Positions 53,290 through 63,325 of a DNA stretch of 64,000 bases are shown here, piece after piece (the first letter of the stretch is position 1; the number at the start of each line of letters is the position of its first letter). The stretch spans positions 18,819,809 to 18,883,808 of the forward strand of contig OX246749.1 in NCBI GenBank assembly GCA_945910005.1, given 5' to 3'. A program made the position numbers and the translations under genes. Under the pieces are notes generated by a model. The model was given only the letters and a program-made list of their open reading frames with translations, was not told the DNA's origin and did not search any database. This DNA comes from Isoperla grammatica (lineage: Eukaryota; Arthropoda; Insecta; Plecoptera; Perlodidae).

Positions 53290-53990
53290 GTACTGGTTTA
53301 CCTATACGGCACTGTTGCACTGCCGGTTTACTGCCGAAGTAGCAACGGTGAGCTGGGAATTGAATGTGCCGATTGTCGCCGGTACAACACCGGATCGTTG
53401 ACGGGTGGACGATATAACGTAGTTGCTTTGATACCGATTATCTAACGTTTCACTGACGATCTGCTGCCGCAACCCGCTACTGGATCGCTAACATCAAATG
53501 GGACACTTTTTCACCGATCTGGTGACGTGCTGTGTTAACGGTCCGGCATCCCCAGTAAAGAAAACTGAATGCCGTTTCGGTGCCGACGTGACGATTTGTG
53601 TTTGCTGGGCTGTTTTTTTCTTTTATCGTAATAAAACGTCCTCCACTTCGTATTCCGTATTTTTTCGACGCCATTTTCACCATCTGACAATAACAATATC
53701 TTTGCAGCGTTGCCAAGTATATTGGAGGTTGGCAATACTTTGTCGACGAATATTAAAAACGAGATTTTTGTTTCCATGGCTTTGTAAATCAATTAAGACC
53801 TGTATCCATTATATAAGTCTATAATTTGTGACTGTTTGTGGTGTAATTAAAGCCAAAAGTGAGATAAAAAGCTGACTACTATTTGGAGTTTTGATGAACT
53901 TATTTCGTTTTTTGGTATTGGCTATTCTGCAGTCAAACTAGTGACTACCCAGCAAACACAAATCGTCACGTCGGCACCGAAACGGCTGCC
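53290..53990. mobile_element. Foldback-type element with long internal inverted repeat
   Basis: GTTTCGGTGCCGACGTGACG...TTTGCTGGG near 53573-53611 is the exact reverse complement of 53947-53984 (CCCAGCAAACACAAATCGTC...). About 38 bp pair perfectly across 335 bp. The left part shares CCGGATCGTT, GCCGGTTTACTGCCG with 48470-48800. CCCAGCAAACAC appears to be the terminal motif of the family. Confidence 0.7.
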
Positions 53991-54275
53991 CCGAGTCCCA
54001 AGGGTGAATACCATAAAACGGAGAAATACTCAAAAATGAAGTTCGACAATCTCGAGCCGAGGGTAAGTCTGCGGAACATGTCAAAGAAGGCAGATTCATC
54101 CCGGGATTAGTTTCGTCGTCCATAGTACCAATTGCAGTTGTTGTGGCAATGCAAATAGTTTGCAGGTCCATTGAAATTACGCATGTTATAATTATTAATG
54201 ACAATCAGCTGTTGTTGTTGTCCGCTTTCGCTGTGACTGTGACTGCAACTCGTACCAGCTGCTGCGTTCACTGCG

Positions 54276-54716
54276 TTGACTGGGTTACCCCCACCACCAG
54301 TCACCGCCACAGTGAACGCAGTCAAAGTTGGTACACAGCCCGGGTCTTCATCACTATTAGCATCTCACTGTTCCATAGCATTAGAATCACCTAGAACATC
54401 CACCGCAACATCAACTTCATCTTCTACATTATCATCTGTGAAATCGTTACTAGAAGAAGGCAACGTGAGTTACAATTCTTTTAGGCAACGTCAAAAGCAA
54501 GTGGCCGGTCTGACGGACATCTTGCAAAAATCGTCAGCTAAAGTAAATGAGTTTGTGGAGAAAAGGGCTGCAATGTCTTCAAGTCTCCCTAACGAAAACA
54601 AGATGTTTGGTGACCTCTTGGCTGTTCAAGCAGCCAGGTTGAAATCCGGGAAGAGAAAGAGGGAATTCCACTGTAAATGTTTAGATTTGCTCGAGGATTA
54701 CCTCGATGATGATTAG
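54276..54716 (+). CDS. Unrecognised helical C-terminus
   Basis: A 146-codon frame: Pro/Thr/Ser-rich start, then SSVKSLLEEGNVSYNSFRQR, LTDILQKSSAKVNEFVEKRA, FGDLLAVQAARLKSGKRKRE, CLDLLEDYLDDD and stop. The pattern (low complexity, helix, basic patch, acidic end) is like the C-terminal half of MADF or Myb/SANT transposon accessory proteins, but no diagnostic motif is present. The start is probably an exon boundary rather than the first Met. Confidence 0.35.
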   Translation: MTGLPPPPVTATVNAVKVGTQPGSSSLLASHCSIALESPRTSTATSTSSSTLSSVKSLLEEGNVSYNSFRQRQKQVAGLTDILQKSSAKVNEFVEKRAAMSSSLPNENKMFGDLLAVQAARLKSGKRKREFHCKCLDLLEDYLDDD

Positions 54717-54797
54717 GTTGCCTCAAGTCACCCCTCAGTTATGTTTCCTCTTTTGATTTCGGATTTATTTAGTATAGAACCATTATCATAAATAGTA

Positions 54798-55094
54798 GAT
54801 GGATAGATATTTGGGCTTAACGTCTTATATTTTTGCAAATTGGCTAATCAAGACGATGAGTGGGTGATAATGAAGATGAAATTGGGGGCTCTTTGGAGAA
54901 AAGGGGAAAGTAGGAGGGCGCGTGAGGAAAGGGGATAGGGGTGTGGACTGCACTTTGTCTGACTTCTCGTCCTCGACCAGTCCGGCCGGCTAGGGTGGCC
55001 CTGCCAGAAGCATACGCTTCCGCCGGCATAGCTCTCGGGATCAACAAAGCACGAAAACCTGCCCACCACGATAAGGTAGCAGTCCCTGGGCAGG
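54798..55094 (-). repeat. SINE, variant-B body with module Y, 13-bp target duplication
   Basis: ATCATAAATAGTA at 54785-54797 and 55095-55107. Tail GATGGATAGATATTTGGGC. Contains a small CGGC duplication (TCCGGCCGGCTAGG). Confidence 0.95.
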
Positions 55095-55107
55095 ATCATA
55101 AATAGTA

Positions 55108-55303
55108 AAGGTCGGTTTACACAAGCCTCCTCAGACCTACCGTCGCCTATAGGAGACTTTCTTATGTGTCGGAGGTTGATTACATCAGAGGAGGAGGATA
55201 TTGCTGATGCAACGTACGCGCCAATGGTGTCGAATGAAGACGAAGATTTGTCTTACTTCAATAGCGATGCGGATGATGATGAACCTGACGCACCACAATA
55301 ACC
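55108..55303 (+). pseudogene. Acidic open frame, unrecognised
   Basis: Open from the SINE edge: FTQASSDLPSPIGDF, LITSEEEDIADATYAPMVSN, EDEDLSYFNSDADDDEPDAP, then a stop and an (AAT)n run. Strongly acidic. It may be an exon end or transposon protein tail. Confidence 0.25.

Positions 55304-55370
<67 letters not shown>
55304..55370. repeat. (AAT)n microsatellite
   Basis: About 22 uninterrupted AAT units. Confidence 0.95.
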
Positions 55371-55371
<1 letters not shown>

Positions 55372-55505
55372 TTTTGTATACAGATTTGAAGCCACTAATC
55401 AAATCATTTAAAATAAATGTACAGAAAAAACTCAAAAGAAACATGATCAGAATAATGATTAGATTTCATATTTATGAACATCGATATAAATTGAAATTTC
55501 GTTGT

Positions 55506-55816
55506 GGATAAATAGATATTTGTGCTTAACGTCTTTATATTTTTGCAACTTGGCTAATCAAGACGATGAGTGGCTGATAATGAAGATGAAATTAGGGACT
55601 CTTTGGAGGAACGGGGCAAGAAAGAGGGCGCGTGAGGAAAGGGGAAAGAGGAGGAAAGGGGATTGGGGTGTGGACTGCATTTCGTCTGACTTCTCCTCCT
55701 CGACCAGTCGGGCTAGGGTGGCCCTACCAGCAGCATACGCTTCCGCCGGCATAGCTCTCGGGATCAACATAGCACGCAAACCTGCCCACCACGATAAGGT
55801 AGCAGTCCCTGGGCAG
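55506..55816 (-). repeat. SINE, variant-B body with module Y, 13-bp target duplication
   Basis: GAAATTTCGTTGT at 55493-55505 and 55817-55829. Head GGATAAATAGATATTTGTGC. Confidence 0.95.
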
Positions 55817-55829
55817 GAAATTTCGTTGT

Positions 55830-55903
55830 ATAAATGTGTTAAAAAAGAAGAGTATTGTTCGGCAGAAGACCTTTTTCTATTCTCGAGCGGTTGCTGGCGT
55901 GAG
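55830..55903 (+). other. Possible exon end with strong donor
   Basis: Frame KCVKKEEYCSAEDLFLFSSG ends CWRE at GAG/GTAAGT (55904). The SINE split its upstream part. No partner exon identified. Confidence 0.2.
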
Positions 55904-56094
55904 GTAAGTCTGGGGTTGGTTCGGTAGTGGGGGTAGAGGTTCGCTAGCACCTGGGACGAATCACTTCCTGTTCACGACTTTAGATATGTTACACATAATC
56001 TCTTCGGAAATGCATGTGAAATAAAATAACAATAATAAAAATAAAATAATGAAGTTTCTTGATTCAGGTCCATTGTCGATAGATTCGATGTGGG

Positions 56095-56820
56095 CAGGGC
56101 ACCTGCGGTAAGGATTGTTCGAAGCTCCTTGTTCTGAGCACTTGATTGTTCCATTTAGGAACAATGGGCGTTTAACACAGCAGCAACGGATGATTGATTA
56201 ATGGGGCTTAACGTCTCATATTTATGCATTATGGCTAATCGAGACAATGAGCGGGTGATAATGAAGATGAGAAGATGATGATGAAGAATAAAGTCACATC
56301 CGAATCAGATCCATTGTACGTCGCATGGGTCGTCATACGGGAGTCCAGCAAGGGAGGGCAGGGCCAAGTGGGAGGAGTATTCAGTGGGACAGTGGGGGGG
56401 GGGTGGGGGGGGAGGGACAGGGTCTCCTTTTGTCGCCTCTTACGACTAGCAGAGTCACTCTGGGCCTATTCTTTCCCGGGCCCAAACGGGCCACAGCAGC
56501 AACGGAACTACAATTACAGGCATTCCGCTACAAGGATGGTAATTGAACGATCCTTTGCACATCTAAACGGGCGCTGGTGACGCCTTAAGTATCTAGATAT
56601 GACGTGTGTGAATTTAATACCCAAGTTTATCATTGCTTGTTGTGTTCTACATAATGTATGTGTTTTGCAAGCAGATGGTCAGTTCCCCGAAGAGCCTAGA
56701 TGAAGATCATGGTGATGATATGCCGATGGGTGATGGAAATAGGAATATTGCTGCTCTGAATGCAGGAATGGAAAAGCGAGCTCGTATTGTAGGTGTGCTC
56801 CCGCCCTAAAACCCTACATA
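56095..56820 (+). pseudogene. PIF/Harbinger transposase C-terminus, split by a SINE
   Basis: Left part: APCSEHLIVPFRNNGRLTQQ. After removing the SINE and one target copy: QRNYNYRHSATRMVIERSFA, HLNGRW, stop TGA, RLKYLDMTCVNLIPKFIIAC, CVLHNVCVLQADGQFPEE. SxxRMxIExxFAxLxxRWRxL and ACCxLHNxC are the third catalytic acid and C-terminal motif of Harbinger DDE_Tnp_4. The TGA is also in the copy at 39961, so that copy derives from this dead lineage. Confidence 0.75.
56191..56491 (-). repeat. SINE, module X, 15-bp target duplication
   Basis: CACAGCAGCAACGGA at 56176-56190 and 56492-56506 inside the Harbinger gene. The G tract is broken by a T. This is the longest target duplication seen. Confidence 0.95.
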
Positions 56821-56883
56821 TGTAGTAAATAACACCTGATGACTTTCAATTTATATTTTGCTATGTTATATTAATTTACAAGA

Positions 56884-57580
56884 TTGTTCGAAGTATGGCC
56901 CACTGGTGCTCGAGTTGAAGAAGAAACAGCAGGTTTCCAAAAGGTCAATCATTTTCCTGGCATAATTGGAGCTGTCGATGGAAGCCATATTCCCATTCCA
57001 GCTATTGCACTTAACCCACAGTCTTATTACAATCGTAAGCTTTTTTACTCCATATAACCTCAGGTAAGCAACATGGCAAAGTACTTCGTAAATATTTAAA
57101 ATGTTAGTAATGCCTACTTCATGCATGTTTGTGTTTTTTGTAGGGTGGGTCCGATCATAAAGCAAAGCTTACACACTGCTATGCTGGGGAGGTGGGTTCT
57201 GTTCACGATGCCCGAGCTTTTCGCCTCTCTGAGATAGAGAGTTTCATTGATCATGACAGTGACGTAAAATTTCCACAAAATACACATCTTGTAGAGGATC
57301 TGGCGTATATTTGTCAGCCCCAGGTTATGTTCCCATACAAGGAAAATGGGCATTTGACAGTGCGCCAAAATAACTACAACTACTGTCAGTCGTCTCCACG
57401 CTGTGTTATAGAAAGAACATTTGCTCATCAAGAAGGAGTTGCATGTTGCTCAGATGTCTGAAGTACTTGGCTATGTCGGACATCGCTGAGATGCCAAAAG
57501 TAGAAATCGCATGCCGTGTTCTACATTACATTTGCCTAACGCAAGGGGACGATGCCTCGGAATATGAACCAGAAAGTTGA
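56884..57580 (+). pseudogene. Second PIF/Harbinger transposase, two exons
   Basis: Exon 56888-57034: FEVWPTGARVEEETAGFQKV, NHFPGIIGAVDGSHIPIPAI, NPQSYYN (first catalytic Asp in AVDGSH). Intron 57035-57143 (GTAAGC...TAG). Then KAKLTHCYAGEVGSVHDARA, FPQNTHLVEDLAYICQPQVM, FPYKENGHLTVRQNNYNYCQ, SSPRCVIERTFAH, and after a frame change IACRVLHYICLTQGDD. GDxAY has become EDLAY. Several shifts; the gene follows directly after the first Harbinger remnant. Confidence 0.7.
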
Positions 57581-57599
57581 TGATTGATTAATGGGGCTT
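57578..57599 (-). repeat. SINE stub, 22 bp
   Basis: TTGATGATTGATTAATGGGG is the extreme 3' (tail) end of the family with nothing after it: the most severe 5' truncation among the copies, as expected from target-primed reverse transcription. Confidence 0.6.
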
Positions 57600-57673
57600 C
57601 CGTAAAATGTGTTCCGTAAAATGTGTGTCCGTGAAAAAAGATAGTTCAACCAAGGCACGCAATATGGCATACT

Positions 57674-58760
57674 TTGGTTGCCAAGTATAACCTTCCCATG
57701 AGTCACAAAGCTATTTACGAGCTTGCCAGAAAGCGGAAAGAAATGTTTTTTGACAAAGACTCTTTAGAAATTGAAAGTTACACGCCAGCAGAAATAGCAT
57801 CACCAGAGGAATCCAGCTGCGACAAGTCTAGTGAGAGCGTGGAAGGCAACGTAGGAGATGTTCTCAGATTTTCGATAACTCTATCTCCTACAAAATGGAA
57901 TTTGATAAAACCATCTGAACTTGAGTGTAAGCGAAATGATCAACCAAAACGGAGTATTCGGCAAAGATCCTACATGGCACAGAAGCCAGGTGTTTGGACA
58001 GATGTTATTACCAAATAGGTATGGAAGAAGGCTAAATCAAAATGCGCCAAAGTCTATCCCAACTCATTAAATAACTAATAAGTTACAGTCGGGAAATGCA
58101 CCGGGTGCCACGTTTCATTCAAAACTTCTTGCAAGAATGAACCAGTTGCTAATGAAGATGTACTTTTATCTGAATATGCAGATTTTTGAATGCAAATGGA
58201 TCCGAAAGGAACCTAAACGAAGGAGAGGCAGTAATTAATGGTGGTTTGTTAATTGCGTGCGGTTTAACGCTACGCTCACAACATGAACTTCGCGTACTTG
58301 GTTTGTGCTTGCAAACGTTAGTCCTGACGCAAGATCTCCACACAATTACAGGTATCTTGGATACTACACAAGACAATATGTCAATCAAATCTTTCGAGTG
58401 CTCCTGTAAGGCACGTGCTCAGATTTTCGATAACTCTATCGCCTACAAAATGGAATTTGATAAAACCATCTGAGCTTGAGTGTAAGCGAAATGCTCAACC
58501 AAAAAGTAGTATTCGGCCAAGATCCTACATGGCACAGAAGTCAGGTGTTTGGACAGATGTTATTACCAAATAGGTATGGAAGAAGGCTAAATCAAAATGC
58601 GCTTGGGTATTTAAACGGGCCAAAATCTATCCCAACTCATTAAATAACTATTAAGTAATAGTCGGGAAATGCACCGGGTGCCACGTTTCATTCAAAACTT
58701 CTTGCGAGAAAGAACCAGTTGCTAATGAAGATGTACTGTTATCTGTAACGATCAGTGGCG
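57674..58760 (+). pseudogene. hAT-family N-terminal region, tandemly duplicated
   Basis: Copy 1 (57674-58018): MVAKYNLPMSHKAIYELARK, then TLSPTKWNLIKPSELECKRN, SYMAQKPGVWTDVITK. Copy 2 from 58425 repeats the part after DVLRFSITL (57860-58170 matches 58425-58745) and continues KAKSKCAWVFKRAKIYPNSL, VGKCTGCHVSF, ANEDVLLSV. The last block is typical of the segment before the catalytic domain in ZMYM-like hAT transposases. Confidence 0.5.
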
Positions 58761-60679
58761 AGGCGTCCGCGCATGCAAGGCATGCACTGCATGGTTTACA
58801 TTTTGAGCAATCATCAAGCAATTTTATAGTTATTAATACGTAATTTAGTTCCTGCAATTTTATTAGTTTCGTTGCAAACAATTTACTTTGAACTTCGCGG
58901 ATCACGCTACGTCTAGTCTAGAACATGTTGACTGAAGCGGGAGCGAGTCGCGGAGCCTACCTCGCGCACGGGGCAGATGAATGCAGGTTGGAGTGGTATG
59001 CATGCAATGATCCTTCCTGCTTTATTTCTCTGTGCGAAACACGGGGTAGAGCGAGTCCAGATGCTCATAGAGAGAGAGAGACTTATGGGACAACGCCGTA
59101 GAAATGTCGAGGAAAAAGCTGAGTGAGAATGCATGCATGCAGGTCTTGCGAGTTGCGGACTGCAATCACTGAGTCGCTGACAAGGTGTCGATTGGCGCCA
59201 GGCTTCCGGATGATTTGATTACATTTTTCAAGTTATCATGCGAGTGAAAGATGTGATTTATGTCAATTAAAAACTATTCATTTTAGTTCATTTACGATTG
59301 CAAAAAAGACTCGAGTTTTAGAAATAGGAAGACCAACTCCACCGTTATAACAGGTCTTACCAAGTGCAATACAAAATTAACGTTTGTCCGTCATTTCCAG
59401 ACAAGTTTGTATGAAACTCATAACTGACTTACAGGTTGTAATGACAACAATAAGCTTTTTTGTTGGCAGTGTTTATTTTTTTTCTAAGGAAAAAAATAGT
59501 GTGTGGGTCAGTAAAGGTTATTCCGATTTAAATAATTTACACACGGCGCTTACACGTCATGGAAAATCGGCTTCACATAAAGAAGCTGTGTTGACTTTGA
59601 AAGAATTTGGTCAGTCTCGAATCGATTTAGGACTAGACATTCAACTCCGCATAAATATTGATGAGCACAATATTTCAGTTAAAAAAAATCGCAAAATTTT
59701 AAAACGATTAATAAATGTAACTTGTTTTCTTCCTTGTCAAGAACTAGCTTTTTGTGGCCATGACGAGCGAGAAACGTCTTTGAATCGCGGGAATAACGTT
59801 GACCTCGTCGATTTCCTGGCCGAGTATGACAACTTTACTAAGGAACATTTAGATAAGTGGACAGTGTGTTTCTGGTATGTCGAGTGATATCCAGAATGAT
59901 CTTATTGCCGCCACAGCTAACGTGCTGCTATCAGCAATCAAGAATGAAGTTAACGATGCTGCATTTATCGCTATTTTACTGGATGAAACAACCGATGTGG
60001 CAAAACACTCACAACTATCTACAATAGTAAGATATGTGTCACAATTCAGGGGCGAAGTAGAGAAGAGGTTTATTGGATTTACTGACGTGAGTAAAGACCG
60101 CACAGCTTTGGCACTTTGAAATCAAGTAATTGACACCTATTTAAAATGTGGCGCAAAGCTTGTTGCCCAAACTTTTGACGGGGCAGCCGTCATGGCAGGT
60201 GAATTACGGGGCATTCATGAATGCAAGGTGTTCTCTAGTAGTCTCAATAACCTTTCCGCATTTTTCTCCCATTCATCGAAACGGATTGCTTTGTTAGATG
60301 AAATGGTACAACAGCGTCTACCCAAAATAGCTCCCACTCGGTGGAACTACAACGAAAGGCAGGCACGCATTACATTCAATAATTACGAAGACACATTGTC
60401 ATTGTTCGAGCACATTGTTGCCAATGCGCGTGAATGGGAAGGGGAAGTTGTGGCTACTTCTCAAGGATTTATTTCCTTTCTTGAAGACTTCATGAGCTGT
60501 TTCCTCCTGGTAGTATTTGCCGACATATTTGCCTATACTGACCATTTGTTCAACATCCTCCAGTCTAAACAATTCGACATTCAGTTTTGCATGAATGAAA
60601 TACAATTGACCAAACAATACCTCGAGGAGACGGGGAATAAGTTCACTGATTTCTACGGTAAGACTGTTGAACTTTCCGG

Positions 60680-60771
60680 TGGTCCACCTCCACCACCAAG
60701 AAGACGACCTGGCCGCAGCGGCGCACATGTTCATCTCCAGGATCCCACCGAACCGTTTCGTCGACTGACTG
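60680..60771 (+). other. GC-rich foreign piece next to the SINE, with a (TGAC)n run
   Basis: The hAT reading stops at about 60680. The next 80 bp are GC-rich (CCACCTCCACCACCAAG, GGCCGCAGCGGCGCAC) and one frame reads DDLAAAAHMFISRIPPNRFV followed by D and a TGA in GACTGACTGACTAATGACTGAC. A short coding end plus stop plus (TGAC)n tail looks like a 5'-truncated LINE. Confidence 0.3.
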
Positions 60772-61070
60772 ACTAATGACTGACTAATGGGGCTTAACGT
60801 CTCATATTTATGCAACGATGGCTAATCGAGACGATGAGCGGGTGATAATGAAGATGAGAAAGATGATAATGAAGAATAAAGCCACATCCGAATCAGATCC
60901 ATTGTACGTCGCGTGAGTCGTCATACGGGAGTCCAGCAAGGGAGGGCAGGGCCGAGTGGGAGGAGAAATATTCAGTGGGACAGTGGGGGGGAAGGGACAG
61001 GGTCTCCTTTTGTCGCCTCTTACGACTAGCAGAGTCACTCTGGGCCTATTCTTCCCCGGGCCCAGACGGG
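60772..61070 (-). repeat. SINE, module X, inside hAT transposase
   Basis: Head GACTGACTAATGGGGC replaces the usual (GATT)n. Ends CCAGACGGG before TTGTGG. No target duplication, consistent with a deletion or double insertion at this point. Confidence 0.88.
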
Positions 61071-61544
61071 TTGTGGTGTTTTTATCATATGGGAAGCTTG
61101 AGAACCAACTACGGGTATCATTTTGACTACGTAGGCCTTCAAAGTGAACTTACTGTTGTATACAAGAGGGAAACGTACCGACAACTTAAAAGTGTTAGCG
61201 AAATGCTTAAGTATTTATTAGACAATGAATTGGACGATGCCATGCCTCAACTTTGCAAACTGGGCACGCTTATTCTTACATTGCCGGCTACTACCACATC
61301 AGTCGAACGATCGTTCTCAGCGTTGAGTCGAATCCTTAGTTACACCAGAAGTACCATGGGACAGTCTCGCCTTTCATCTTTAGGAATGTTAACCATTGAG
61401 AAGAAACTTCTCAAGAAACTAAAAAAAGTATCAAAAAACGAGTTTTACGACAAAATTATAGAAGAGTTTGTCAAGAAAGACAGACGTCTAGAGTTCGTCC
61501 TCAGGCACTTAACAGTTCAACACACAACATTGGAAATACGGTGA

Positions 61545-62084
61545 GTAATTGAGTGGAAATAAATAATGGATTAAGACCAATATAACGCAGTGCGCCTCTC
61601 GTCCAGTAGTTAGTACTACGATTTCTGCGTGCATCGGGAGGTATGTAGGAAAGTGCAAACTTCACGTCTGGATGGGACACAGACGCAATCGGCCTTCTAT
61701 CAGTGCAGTCGGCCCCCGGCCCTGGGACGGTGCCTAGAGGGACCTCCTGCACTGGGCATACAACCGACGCAATCTGTGCCCAAGCCCAAGTGCTGGCAAA
61801 TCAATCAGAGAGTCGAATCATAACCTAATCATTGCTAGGGTCGTCATCAGGGGAACAAGCCGTTAACAAACCATTTCGGGGGGGGGGGGGGGGGGGACTG
61901 GTGGGCGTTTGGATCGCCAAGAGGGCCGGCACGGATGAGGAAGAAGGTGATGAAAGTAAGAAGAGAAAGGATGATGAAGGCAAAATGAAGAAAGTGATGA
62001 TTAAAGATGTACACGAGAGCCCTCTTTGCGGGCACCGGTCACCACGAGGAGGGACCCACCTCGACCGGTAAATTCATTGTACGT
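61545..62084. other. Unrecognised sequence and a divergent SINE-like head
   Basis: 61545-61830 shows no motif. 61880-61897 is a run of G. 61935-62010 has GATGAGGAAGAAGGTGATG-type repeats as in the SINE body, but the head motif GGGCTTAACGTC is absent, and CGGGCACCGGTCACCACGAG is unique. It may be a diverged relative joined to the next copy. Confidence 0.35.
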
Positions 62085-62316
62085 CGCGTGGGTCGTCATA
62101 TGGGAGTTCAGCAAGGGAGGGCAAGGCCAAGTGGGAGGAGAAATATTCAATGGGACAGTGGGGGGGGGGGGAAGGGACAGGGTCTCCTTTCGTCGCCTCT
62201 TACGACTAGCAGAGTCACTCTGGACCAATTCTACCCCGGGCCGAGACAGGTCTCCTTTCGTCGCCTCTTACTACAAGCAGTTACTCTGGGCCTATTCTTC
62301 CCCGGGCCCAGACGGG
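62085..62316 (-). repeat. SINE, module X duplicated, head missing
   Basis: Starts inside the body at TTCATTGTACGTCGCGTGGG. The TCGCCTCTTACGACTAGCAG module is followed by a second, mutated copy (TCGCCTCTTACTACAAGCAG), as in the copy at 25516. Confidence 0.8.
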
Positions 62317-62385
62317 CAAGCTAAAACTTATTGTAGGCTTTCATGGCCCGAGACAATATTAATAATTCTTCGCTGTCGGGGGTTT

Positions 62386-63143
62386 GCAAAAAGTGATTTA
62401 AAAAAATTACTCTTTATTTTTTACGTGTACCGATAGCTTCAAAAGTCTTTACGTTCAGTACTTACACTACTAGACCATATTTGTCAAGTGCACGAAAATG
62501 TAGTATGCTATAGGTTGTTATCATAGGAATGATGATAAACAATTTTAAAACAAAAATATGTGCCCAGTTTTTTTGTAATGAATTATTTCGTGTCCCGGTG
62601 AAAAGACACCTGAGTATATGCTGTTTTTACTATTCCATAACTTATTTATGAAAAGAGTCACTTACAAGAAATAAAGTGTTTATCATGCGCTCGACTTCAT
62701 CTTTCCAAAATGTTTGCAGTCTCAAGCCTACGTCAAAAACGTTTCGAGTTTTGGTGAAATACGTACACGGATGTAAAGCGCATCAGTTTGCTCGTGTCGC
62801 AGTCCAACTGTAACTACTTTACGGGTCTAGACAGGTAAATTGCGCAAAGAAAGTGGTTGGGACGTCCACGTGCCGTTCAACAGTAGTTGAGAACGCAAAT
62901 GTACAGATGAAATCCGATTATTGGAGGGAAAACATGACACCAAGTGAGCAGAGCGACAGCATCGCTGGCCGTAACCTTGCTCTGACAAGAGTTTCCGCTC
63001 GACTGATATCAGAACGAAGAGCGCGGAGGTCGCTTGGAGTTGAAGTAGTGGGGGGAGGAGGGTGGAGGGGTACAGTTCATACGTCACACATACACATTTG
63101 CAAGTAATTCGTAGCAAAAGTGTTTTTTCAGGAGGGGGGGTAG
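62386..63143. repeat. 758-bp repeat shared with 4452-5206
   Basis: Same landmarks as the first copy. It ends with GTGTTTTTTCAGGAGGGGGG and TAGATT, then continues into TCACCTTAACATTCTGG, which may show the uninterrupted state of the locus that received a SINE at 5207. Confidence 0.75.
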
Positions 63144-63325
63144 ATTCACCTTAACATTCTGGCTATGCGAATGTCTCTGCTCTGGTGGGAAATTACCATA
63201 CGTTGTTGTGTGCGACTACTCTGTGGAGCTCTTGAATTCAATTGCCAGGGCTTTTGCTCTGACACCAAGTATTCGTGCCTACTGTGACTTGTGCTTCAAA
63301 ATTCTAACTTGAGATCCAGGAGTTC

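Larger units (their letters stand above)
59384..61540 (+). pseudogene. hAT transposase (DUF4371 plus dimerisation domain), SINE-split
   Basis: 59384-59870: TTF-type zinc finger region VWVSKGYSDLNNLHTALTRH, GKSASHKEAVLTLKEFGQ, then LAFCGHDERETSLNRGNNVD and FLAEYD. 59877-60180: DAAFIAILLDETTDVAKHSQ, STIVRYVSQF, FIGFTDVSKDRTAL, FDGAAVMAGELRG (DUF4371; D of LLDETTD and D of FDGA likely catalytic). 60192-60665: KIAPTRWNYNERQARITFNN. After the SINE, 61141-61500: LTVVYKRETYRQLKSVSEML, LTLPATTTSVERSFSALSRI, RLSSLGMLTIEKKLLKK (dimerisation domain). Stops at 59885 and 60118 and a missing segment at the SINE show it is dead. Confidence 0.8.

Noticed and set aside
61585..61660. tRNA-like look of GCGCCTCTCGTCCAGTAGTTAG
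   Set aside because: No B box (GGTTCGANTCC-like) and no cloverleaf pairing follows.
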